44,473 nt of DNA from positions 1 to 44,473 of the forward strand of contig JAJYWA010000008.1 in the NCBI GenBank assembly GCA_021791755.1, read 5' to 3'. The position numbers and the translations under genes are program-made. The first letter of the stretch is position 1. Each line of letters opens with the position of its first letter. Below, piece by piece: positions 1 to 7,397 of the stretch. The stretch comes from Actinomycetes bacterium. Its GTDB lineage: Bacteria > Actinomycetota > Acidimicrobiia > Acidimicrobiales > JAJZXF01. The notes below the pieces were generated by a model. The model was not told where the DNA came from, did not search any database, and saw nothing but the letters and a program-made list of their open reading frames with translations.

Positions 1-12
1 TGATCTCGCCAT
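1..12 (-). CDS. 5' end of a leftward gene cut by the window edge
   Basis: On the minus strand an ATG lies at 12-10 and reads M-A-R-S before the window ends. A strong Shine-Dalgarno sequence (GGGAGGAG, 26-19) lies 6 nt upstream, which is ideal spacing. Only four codons are visible, so no function can be given. It lies downstream of the hydantoinase B gene on the same strand, 162 nt past that gene's stop, and may be co-transcribed with it. Confidence 0.5.
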
Positions 13-174
13 GAGTGACTCCTCCCCGGCCCCCTTGGGCCCGCGCATGCCTGTCGACACTTGCGTCCTTACACGCTACTACGGCCCGAGTCGCGGCTCC
101 AATGACGGCGAAAGGCGCCGTGAAAGTGACGGCGCACGGCGTCGTGGCACGGCGATAAACGAAACGCGATGGTG

Positions 175-2004
175 TTATGCCCTAGGGTGATCGCCTCGAG
201 GCGTAGCGGCGCGCATGCTCGCTCGCAGCTCGAACGTTGCCTCCTCATCGACGGCGAGCGTGAGCTCCTCGAGGGAACCTTCGATCACGACGCCGTAGTC
301 CCTGCGAGCGCCATCAATGCTGACGTACTCGTCGAGCACGTCAGACAGCACCGCTTCCGGGTCGCGATCGAGGGGATCGCCCCAGCCGCCACCACCGCCG
401 TAGTCGTAGACGATCTTGTCTCCGGCGTCCATCGGGACCCATTCGGCGGTATGAGCCACGACGATCGGGGAGCTCGATTCGGCTCGCAGGGTGAGCTGGT
501 TGGGCGCTCCTGGACGCCCGCCGGCAATACCGGGCATCGGGTAACGCATGCCGACGACGTAGGTGTAGATCTTGGAAGGCGTCTTGACCTCTTTTACGTA
601 GTGGCTCCCACACAGGCCTCTCCACTGCCCTGCGCCGCCTGAGTCGGTACGGTAGTCCCTTCCCCAGATCACATGTGGATAGATGCTCTCGTTGATCTCG
701 GCGGTTGCCTTCCACAGGTTCCCGAAGGAGGCGTTCTGAGCGCCCCAGGCGTCCATGCCTCTTGCGGCATTGCACCAGCCCGCGTAGACCTCGGTGGACG
801 GGTCGATGAAGGGTTGTCCGGTGCGCGGGTCGACGCCGGAGATCGTCGTTGGTATGCCGGTCTTGTAGGTCTGGGGAACGCAACGGTCCGGCATCGCCTT
901 TGACAAGGCGAGCGCTATCACCTCGCCGACATCGATCCCGGGGTGGTGAGTACCCGCGCTCACCGGCTTGCCAGGCATCGGATTGAGCACGCATCCCTTC
1001 GGCACGACGAGCTCGATGGAGTCGAAGAAGCCCTCGTTCTTCGGTATCGCAGGGTCCATCATCGACGCTATCTGCGCGACCGTGCATCCTCGGGTGTTGC
1101 CGAACGTCGACCACGCTTGGAGCTCCTGGCGATCGTCGGAGCCCGTGTAGTCGATTACCAGCCTCGTGCCATCGATTGTCACCTTGACGTGGATATGCAC
1201 GTCGGGGTTGCCCAGCGGGTCATGGTCGACGTACGCGTCCGCTTCGTAGACGCCATCGGGCCACGCGGCGATCTCCTCGCAGAAGCGCTTGCTGGCGTAG
1301 TCGATCATGTAGTCGACGGATGCCTCGACCGCGTCGATGCCGTATCGCTCCACCATGCTGGTGAGCCGGCGAACGGCGGTCTCGGCCGCTCCGATCTGGG
1401 CCCGGAGATCGGCCATGTGGCCAGGCAAGCGATTGTTGGCCTGGAGCGCGTAGAGAACGTCCTTGCGCTCGACGCCCTGGTCGATGACCTTGAGCACGGG
1501 CCAGCGCGACCCTTCCCCCCATATGTCCGCCGCGGTCACATTGTACCCACCAGGCACGGCGCCGCCTGTGTCGCCGTGATGGCACTGGATGCTGGGTATG
1601 AGCACAAGACGCCCGCCAATGACCACCGGTGCGAAGACGTTGTAGTCTGGCAGGTGCCCCCCGCCGTGGTAAGGGTCGTTCGCAATGAAGACGTCTCCCT
1701 GGCGGAACTCCTCTACGCCGAGGAGGTCGAGCGCGAACCGCACGGGCAGTGTGGACGTCAGCATGAACTGGGGGATGCCGACACTGAGCGCGGCAAGGCG
1801 CCCGCGAGCGTCCAGCACCGTGGCGTTTCGCTCGTTCGATTGGTTCAGGATCGGCGTGATCGCGGTTCTGGAGACGTAGGTCGCCATCTCGAAGCAGACC
1901 GTCTCCATGAAGCCCCGCATGACCTCCGAGGTGACTGGATCATCTGCGGCTCCGTTCGAAAGGCGTCCCCGGCGGGCCGCCAGTGAGACTACATCAACGT
2001 CCAT
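175..2004 (-). CDS. Hydantoinase B / acetone-carboxylase-type subunit (HyuB family)
   Basis: This 609-residue protein belongs to the hydantoinase B/oxoprolinase family, whose members pair with a HyuA subunit in ATP-dependent hydrolysis or carboxylation of cyclic amides or ketones. Family landmarks are GDVFIANDPYHGGGHLPDYN near residue 100, an internal CHHGDTGG, and the C-terminal YDYGGGGGWGDPLDRDP. The length is typical. The ATG at 2004 is chosen over an in-frame start at 2040 because AAGGAG and GGAAGG lie just before it and conserved sequence begins only later. The partner-type HyuA gene is at 40629-42698 on the same strand, about 38 kb away, so the pair is not an operon here. The substrate cannot be told from sequence. 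Confidence 0.9.
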   Translation of the reverse strand: MDVDVVSLAARRGRLSNGAADDPVTSEVMRGFMETVCFEMATYVSRTAITPILNQSNERNATVLDARGRLAALSVGIPQFMLTSTLPVRFALDLLGVEEFRQGDVFIANDPYHGGGHLPDYNVFAPVVIGGRLVLIPSIQCHHGDTGGAVPGGYNVTAADIWGEGSRWPVLKVIDQGVERKDVLYALQANNRLPGHMADLRAQIGAAETAVRRLTSMVERYGIDAVEASVDYMIDYASKRFCEEIAAWPDGVYEADAYVDHDPLGNPDVHIHVKVTIDGTRLVIDYTGSDDRQELQAWSTFGNTRGCTVAQIASMMDPAIPKNEGFFDSIELVVPKGCVLNPMPGKPVSAGTHHPGIDVGEVIALALSKAMPDRCVPQTYKTGIPTTISGVDPRTGQPFIDPSTEVYAGWCNAARGMDAWGAQNASFGNLWKATAEINESIYPHVIWGRDYRTDSGGAGQWRGLCGSHYVKEVKTPSKIYTYVVGMRYPMPGIAGGRPGAPNQLTLRAESSSPIVVAHTAEWVPMDAGDKIVYDYGGGGGWGDPLDRDPEAVLSDVLDEYVSIDGARRDYGVVIEGSLEELTLAVDEEATFELRASMRAATPRGDHPRA

Positions 2005-2080
2005 AGCCCTTCCTTTTCTCCTTCGATATCCCAGAAGCACCCTGCTGGCAGCATCGCGGTATCGTGCAATGCTCTACGCA

Positions 2081-2086
2081 AGTATA
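2081..2086 (-). promoter_or_regulatory. Candidate -10 box for the hydantoinase B gene
   Basis: TATACT on the minus strand, about 77 nt before the ATG at 2004. No convincing -35 was found. A start of transcription near 2074 would give a leader of about 70 nt, consistent with the Shine-Dalgarno sequence of that gene. Confidence 0.35.
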
Positions 2087-2126
2087 CAATACCGCCGGCG
2101 CCTGGGTTGCGAGGGCATGCTGGCGA

Positions 2127-2170
2127 GGTTGGACGGTGATGTCTGCACGGTGATGGTTGGACGGCGATGT
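2127..2170 (+). repeat. Pair of 16-bp direct repeats upstream of the fibronectin-III gene promoter
   Basis: GGTTGGACGGTGATGT (2127-2142) and GGTTGGACGGCGATGT (2155-2170) differ at one base and are 28 bp apart start to start. The second copy abuts the -35 hexamer at 2171. This arrangement fits tandem sites for an activator, but no regulator is identified. Confidence 0.55.
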
Positions 2171-2200
2171 TTGACTGGCAGCGGTGTTGTCGGCTAACTT
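2171..2200 (+). promoter_or_regulatory. Sigma-70-type promoter for the secretion-locus genes on the plus strand
   Basis: TTGACT (2171-2176) and TAACTT (2195-2200) are separated by 18 bp, close to the housekeeping consensus. Transcription would start near 2207, giving a leader of about 60 nt before the ATG at 2270. Confidence 0.6.
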
Positions 2201-2269
2201 TGGGCCTGCATCCAGAGCTGATGGTGAGGGCGACTAGGAGGAGAAGTGGGACCTCAGGAGGGAAGTGTG

Positions 2270-5155
2270 ATGCTTGAGAAGCTCGCGCGACTGCCGGGCG
2301 CACTTGGGAAGGCGATTGCCAGGCGGAGCGATCGGCGCGGCTCGCAGGCGTTCATAGCGCTTGGCGTCGTAGTGGGCATGCTCGCAGCGACGCTCGCGGC
2401 AGCGCTCGGGACAGCACAGCGAGCGAACTTGTTGAGTCTCCTGGACGGGCATGGCTGGCTTGGCAGCCGCAACGCCGGAGCGGTGCTCTTGGCCAACGGA
2501 TCGACGGGCAAGGTGGACTTGCAACTTGACGTTGGTGGCGCTGTGGGCCATCACCTGAAGGTGCTTCAGGCTGGGACGAACGCCGTGTTGTGGGATGCGA
2601 CTGCGGGGACGGTTGGCAGCCTGGACCTGACTGCCTTCAAGATCGAGAACGATCGGAAGGTTGGATCCAACGTCGACGTGGTAGACAGCGCGAACGCTGT
2701 GTTCATTATCAGGCACAAACAGGGAACCATAGAGGCGATGAGCCCGGTAACCGGCCGTGTTCTTGGCAACGTTGATCTGCACGGGCTCTTGACTGACGGG
2801 GTGGTCAACGCTACAGGTCGCCTGTGGACGCTGAACGCATCTGCCGGATCGCTTGTCTCTGCGACGGTCGCGGGGAGGCGCCTCCGGCTTGGCAAGGGTG
2901 CGAGGGTAGTGCCCAAGAGGACCGCGCTGGACCAGCTTGCTCTCTCACTGGTTGGGAACGCCCCCGCGGTGCTTGATACTCACAACGGGACGTTCGTTGT
3001 CGCTCCAGGTGGCGCCACCGGGTCGATGGTGAGCATCCCGTCTGTTGCCGGCCAGTCGACGGGCCTCGTCCTGATGCCGAACACCGTGGTTGGGGGAGCA
3101 GTGCCCATAGCTGAGTCTGGTAGCGGCCAGGTCGTTGTTGTGCACGTCTCGGGTGGCGGATCCGTCGTGTCGGCGAGCGCTCCAATCCAGCCTCCGGGGA
3201 TCAATGCCGGCGACATGCTTGGTGTTCCCGAGGCGTATGGAGGAAGGATTTACGTTCCTGACCTGACCAGGCACTCCGTGGTGGTGCTCACTGATCAGGG
3301 AAGCGTTGCGGCGCCTCCGATCGAGCTTCCGTCACACCGGGGCGCTAGCGACGTGCACCTGTCGATCCAGGGTGGGTACCTCTGGGTGAACGAGCCCGGC
3401 GGCAACGAGGCGGTGGTGATCAACCCAGCAGGTCAGGCGCGCGTAGTCGCGAAGAGCAATCCAGCGGCGATCACGAACATCAAACCACCCCGGATCGTTC
3501 CTCCCCCCGTTACTCCTCCTCCTGTTGCTCCTGTTGCTCCCCGTCCCGTTCCCACGACCCCGGCTCGGACGGCGCCTGCGGTGGTGGTGCCGCCAAAGGC
3601 GCCGACTGCACCCACCAGCGTCACCGCCTCGGCAGGCAACAGCGCAGTCACCGTGATCTGGTCTGGCTCGGCAAGCGGGGGAAGTCGGATCACGGCGTAC
3701 CATGTCGCGTGGAAGGTGGTCTCCGGCAAGGGCTCCGGTGGTGGGCGGGCTACGACAGCGTCGAGCCCGTACACGGTCAATGGACTGACCAATGGCACGA
3801 CGTACTCCTTCACTGTGTCGGCGATCAATGCGGTTGGATCGAGCGCACCGTCGATGCCGGTGCAGGCGACGCCGTCGCGAGCAGTCCCGAGCTCGCCGAC
3901 AAACGTCGCGGCGGTCTCCAACAATAACGGCACGATTGGCGTGAGCTGGAACGCAGCAAATGGCCAAGGGCATGGTATCTCCGGCTACCAGGTGCTGATC
4001 ACCGACACGAGCGCTGGCTCGTCATCTACGGGCCAGACTGGGGGCACGCCGACGGTATCGGTCTCTGGCCACAACACGCAGGTGACCGTGAGCGCCACGA
4101 ACGGTGGTGTTCAGTTGGGCCAGAGCTACACGTTCCAGGTCATTGCCACGAACAATCTCGGTAAGGCAAGTCTTCCCTCTGCAAGCTCGAGCGCTGTGAC
4201 CGCGCAGGAGCCCCCGGGAGCGGTGACAGGGTTGGCCGTCACTCCGGATGGAACAGGACAGCTCTCCGCGGCGTGGACATGCGATCCGGTCGATCCAGCG
4301 TGCTCCGGCGGCAGCAATGTGACGAAGTTCCTCGTCGTGTTGAGCCCGGCGACGATATCAACTGTGACTGTTGCAGCAAGCGCCGGCACGTCGAGCTACA
4401 GCACGGCGCTGGCCGGGCTCACCAATGGAACCAGCTATACCGTCAGCGTCCAGGCGTGCAATGCTCTTGGTTGCACGCCGAGCTCGCAGGCGCCGTCTGC
4501 TGCCCCCGCGACGCCGTTTGGCGCACCAGGCACCCCGAGCGCCAGCGCATCTGTCAACGGGAACTCCATCACGTGGACTTGGAGCGTGCCGAGTGGCAAC
4601 GGAAGCCCGATAGCTAGCTACAACGTCGCAGTCGATGGCGCACAGGTGTCGCAGGCGAACGTCACCTCGTACACGGGGAACTACGGTTGCGGGCAGTCGC
4701 ATACGCTGACCGTGGCCGCGGTCAATGCCGGAGGAGACACCGGTGGTACGGCGTCGTCGACGGCTACGACAGCGGCATGCCCGCCGCCATCGCCCAGCGT
4801 GACTATCTCCGTAGGCAACGCAACGGGTAGTTTAACCACGTCAAAGGGCACGTGGTACTCGTGTTCGGGATGCTATTGGGTCGATGTGAGCGTGGCGAAC
4901 TTCCCGGCCAATGCGTCGATCACGTTCAGCTGTTACGACAACTCTTCTTCTACGCAACCGTTCTGGACGAACCCTGGCAGCGGAGGCTTTGCCGCCTGGT
5001 ACTCGACTAACGGGTCCGGCGATGCTAGCTGGGCTCCGGTGACGGGGTCGAACGGCAAGGCTGATGGTTGCTACGACAGTGGTGGCTACAATGTCTACGT
5101 CACAGTGACAGCCGGTGGGAAGAGCGCCACGAGCAGCAAAGTTTACTTCCCATGA
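2270..5155 (+). CDS. Membrane-anchored extracellular protein with fibronectin type III domains
   Basis: The 961-residue protein has a short basic N-terminus, one membrane segment (about residues 25-50, no clear cleavage site), a beta-rich region to about 400 that looks propeller-like, a Pro-rich linker (about 405-445) and then about four fibronectin type III domains with the usual NGLTNGTTYSFTVSAIN-type strands. A Cys-containing C-terminal beta domain (about 855-961) resembles ectodomains common in actinobacterial kinases. It should sit in the cytoplasmic membrane with the bulk outside. The ATG at 2270 has AGGAGG 7 nt upstream. A GTG at 2246 also has AGGAGG but only 4 nt away. It opens a run with MoxR, DUF58 and transglutaminase-fold genes. 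Its exact role is unknown; adhesion or envelope scaffolding is a guess. Confidence 0.8.
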   Translation: MLEKLARLPGALGKAIARRSDRRGSQAFIALGVVVGMLAATLAAALGTAQRANLLSLLDGHGWLGSRNAGAVLLANGSTGKVDLQLDVGGAVGHHLKVLQAGTNAVLWDATAGTVGSLDLTAFKIENDRKVGSNVDVVDSANAVFIIRHKQGTIEAMSPVTGRVLGNVDLHGLLTDGVVNATGRLWTLNASAGSLVSATVAGRRLRLGKGARVVPKRTALDQLALSLVGNAPAVLDTHNGTFVVAPGGATGSMVSIPSVAGQSTGLVLMPNTVVGGAVPIAESGSGQVVVVHVSGGGSVVSASAPIQPPGINAGDMLGVPEAYGGRIYVPDLTRHSVVVLTDQGSVAAPPIELPSHRGASDVHLSIQGGYLWVNEPGGNEAVVINPAGQARVVAKSNPAAITNIKPPRIVPPPVTPPPVAPVAPRPVPTTPARTAPAVVVPPKAPTAPTSVTASAGNSAVTVIWSGSASGGSRITAYHVAWKVVSGKGSGGGRATTASSPYTVNGLTNGTTYSFTVSAINAVGSSAPSMPVQATPSRAVPSSPTNVAAVSNNNGTIGVSWNAANGQGHGISGYQVLITDTSAGSSSTGQTGGTPTVSVSGHNTQVTVSATNGGVQLGQSYTFQVIATNNLGKASLPSASSSAVTAQEPPGAVTGLAVTPDGTGQLSAAWTCDPVDPACSGGSNVTKFLVVLSPATISTVTVAASAGTSSYSTALAGLTNGTSYTVSVQACNALGCTPSSQAPSAAPATPFGAPGTPSASASVNGNSITWTWSVPSGNGSPIASYNVAVDGAQVSQANVTSYTGNYGCGQSHTLTVAAVNAGGDTGGTASSTATTAACPPPSPSVTISVGNATGSLTTSKGTWYSCSGCYWVDVSVANFPANASITFSCYDNSSSTQPFWTNPGSGGFAAWYSTNGSGDASWAPVTGSNGKADGCYDSGGYNVYVTVTAGGKSATSSKVYFP

Positions 5156-5221
5156 TAGCTAGCCGTTTTCTGGCGTCGCTTAGTCCCGGTACAGCCGAGG
5201 GAAGGTGAGGAGAGCTCTGCA

Positions 5222-6241
5222 ATGACCGTTTGGCAACAGCCGCATCAAAGGCCTGGGATGGCATCGTCTCCCGGTCCGAACGGCGCTGGGCAATCCGGCT
5301 CCCTTGCGGGAGACGCCGACCTGCTTGCTCGCAATATCGGAAAGATCATCAAAGGCAAGCCGGATGTGATCAGGTTGGCTCTCACCTGCTTCTTCGCCGA
5401 GGGACACCTCTTGGTCGAGGACGTGCCCGGCCTTGGCAAGACCTCGCTTGCCCGCGCGCTCGCGGCGTCGATCAACGGCTCTTGGCGGCGCATCCAGTTC
5501 ACGCCTGACCTCCTTCCTTCCGACGTCACCGGGGTCACCATCTTCAACCAGGGATCGCGAACCTTCGAGTTCCATCCGGGGGGTGTGTTCGCCAACATCG
5601 TGGTGGCTGACGAGATCAACCGGGCGTCGCCGAAGACGCAGTCTGCCCTGCTCGAGGTGATGGAGGAGCGCCAGGTCACCGTCGACTCGGAGCCGCACGC
5701 CGTGCCGAGGCCGTTCATAGTCGTCGCGACGCAGAACCCGATCGACATGGACGGCACCTACCGCCTGCCCGAGGCCCAGCTCGACCGGTTCCTTATGCGG
5801 GTGAGCGTCGGCTACCCAGATGCCGCGGCCGAACGGTCTATTCTCGTGAACCACCTCGATGGGAAGCCGCTGGACGACCTTCCCCATGTGCTCTCCACCG
5901 AGCGGGTATCACAGATGATCGCCGAGACCTCCCAGGTCCATGTGGCCGATGCGCTGCACGACTACATCATCGCGATCGGGGCGGGAACGCGGGTTCTCCC
6001 GGAGATCCGTCTGGGGGTGAGCCCCCGTGGATCGATAGCGCTGTTGCGCGCCGCAAGGGCTCTTGCGGCGCTGTCGGGCCGCAATTACGTGGTGCCAGAG
6101 GACGTGAAGGGGCTGGCTGCGAGCGTGCTCTCGCACCGGCTCATCCTCCAGCCTGAAGCTGAGCTGCGCGGGGTGAGCGCAGAGGGGCTCATTGGCCGGG
6201 TCCTGGACGCGGTGCCGAGTCCAACGCCTCAGACGGTGTGA
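5222..6241 (+). CDS. MoxR-family AAA+ ATPase
   Basis: The 339-residue protein is a typical MoxR chaperone-like ATPase. Walker A is DVPGLGKTS, Walker B is VVADEINRASPKTQSALLEV, sensor 1 is ATQNPIDMDGTYRLPEAQLDRF, and the C-terminal lid contains GVSPRGSIAL. MoxR proteins usually act with DUF58 and transglutaminase-fold partners in assembling or activating protein complexes, often at the envelope. Here the DUF58 gene follows after 7 nt and the transglutaminase-fold gene overlaps that one, so the three form one operon. The ATG is preceded by GGTGAGGAG about 10 nt upstream. All ATPase residues appear intact. Confidence 0.93.
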   Translation: MTVWQQPHQRPGMASSPGPNGAGQSGSLAGDADLLARNIGKIIKGKPDVIRLALTCFFAEGHLLVEDVPGLGKTSLARALAASINGSWRRIQFTPDLLPSDVTGVTIFNQGSRTFEFHPGGVFANIVVADEINRASPKTQSALLEVMEERQVTVDSEPHAVPRPFIVVATQNPIDMDGTYRLPEAQLDRFLMRVSVGYPDAAAERSILVNHLDGKPLDDLPHVLSTERVSQMIAETSQVHVADALHDYIIAIGAGTRVLPEIRLGVSPRGSIALLRAARALAALSGRNYVVPEDVKGLAASVLSHRLILQPEAELRGVSAEGLIGRVLDAVPSPTPQTV

Positions 6242-6248
6242 TCCGGCG

Positions 6249-7397
6249 ATGCTGACGCGCCGCGGCGCCGGCGTGGCCGCTGTCCTGGTGGCGCTGTTCA
6301 TATTTGGGTCGCTTGTGCACTACCGAGAAGTCGACACTCTCTTTGCCGCAGGTGTCATCGCGTTGGTTGCTGGCTTCGGCTGGGTGCTTCGCCGGCCCCA
6401 CCTGCAAGTCGAAAGAAGCATCGAGCCGGAGAGGGTGACCAGGGGAGACGTTGCGCTCGGGCTGCTCGCGATCAGGAACCCTGGAAAGATCGCGGTGTCG
6501 CCGACGGTCGCAGTTGAGCAGCTGGGGCCAGAGACGATCTCGGTGGAGATCCCGCGTCTCGCGCCGGGCGCAGCGACCCGCACCACGTACCGGTTGCCGA
6601 CGGATCGACGAGCGGTGATCGATGTCGGGCCGCTGACAGTCACTCGTCAGGACCCGTTCGGGCTGTGGCGCACGACACAGCGCATTGGGAGCCTGGAGCG
6701 CCTTTGGGTGCATCCGGTGGCTCATGTCGTGCGCGGCCTGCCGGTCGGGAGGTCGCGGAGCCACGATGGCCCTGACGCCGACGAGATACCGCAAGGCAGT
6801 GTCACGTTCCATACGCTCCGGGAGTACGTCATCGGAGACGATCTTCGCCACGTGCACTGGAAGTCTTCGGCGAGGCTTGGCGCCCTCATGGTTCGCGAGC
6901 ATGTTGACACGAGCCTTCCGCTTTTCACCGTCGTCCTCGACACGTCGGCGGACCGGTACTCGCCGGAGAGCTTCGAGGAGGCAGTGGAGGCGGCGGCGTC
7001 AGTGGTAGTTGCCGCTACAGCGGCGCGGTTCCCTGTGCGGCTGGTGATGCCGGAGTCCCGTGGCGCGTCGGGAAAGGGCATGCCCGGTGACGCTTCGGAG
7101 CTTCTTGACTGCCTCGCTGCAGCGCAGCTGAGCTCCGGAGCCGTGTTGGCGGAGGTGGCGCATGGCCTGGCGAGAGAGAGGCGTGGCGACGTTCTTGTGG
7201 TGATCACAGGCGCGGCGGAGGACGGATCGCTCGAAGCGGTGGGTGCTCTGGGAAAGCGCTTCAGCGCCGGGGTCATCGGAATTATCGCCCCAGACCCGGA
7301 CGCGGTACGGTGCCCGGCGCCCCGGAATGTCACGGTGCTCCGTGCTAGGACCGGGGCCGAGCTCGCCTCGATGTGGAACGCGGGAGCGCAAGCTTGA
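6249..7397 (+). CDS. DUF58 membrane protein (VWA-like), MoxR partner
   Basis: This 382-residue protein has two N-terminal hydrophobic segments (about residues 8-45) followed by a cytoplasmic region with the DUF58 signature FHTLREYVIGDDLRHVHWK and then a von Willebrand A-like fold (TVVLDTSADRY). It is the usual partner of MoxR. The ATG at 6249 is chosen because it starts just before the membrane segments and lies 7 nt after the moxR stop. An upstream extension would overlap moxR and adds no conserved sequence. No strong ribosome-binding site is seen, so translation is probably coupled. The next gene begins inside its last codons. Confidence 0.88.
   Translation: MLTRRGAGVAAVLVALFIFGSLVHYREVDTLFAAGVIALVAGFGWVLRRPHLQVERSIEPERVTRGDVALGLLAIRNPGKIAVSPTVAVEQLGPETISVEIPRLAPGAATRTTYRLPTDRRAVIDVGPLTVTRQDPFGLWRTTQRIGSLERLWVHPVAHVVRGLPVGRSRSHDGPDADEIPQGSVTFHTLREYVIGDDLRHVHWKSSARLGALMVREHVDTSLPLFTVVLDTSADRYSPESFEEAVEAAASVVVAATAARFPVRLVMPESRGASGKGMPGDASELLDCLAAAQLSSGAVLAEVAHGLARERRGDVLVVITGAAEDGSLEAVGALGKRFSAGVIGIIAPDPDAVRCPAPRNVTVLRARTGAELASMWNAGAQA

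Noticed and set aside
943-1986. 347-codon plus-strand open frame
   Set aside because: It is antisense to the well-supported hydantoinase B gene and its product has no recognisable domain; long shadow frames are common in GC-rich DNA.
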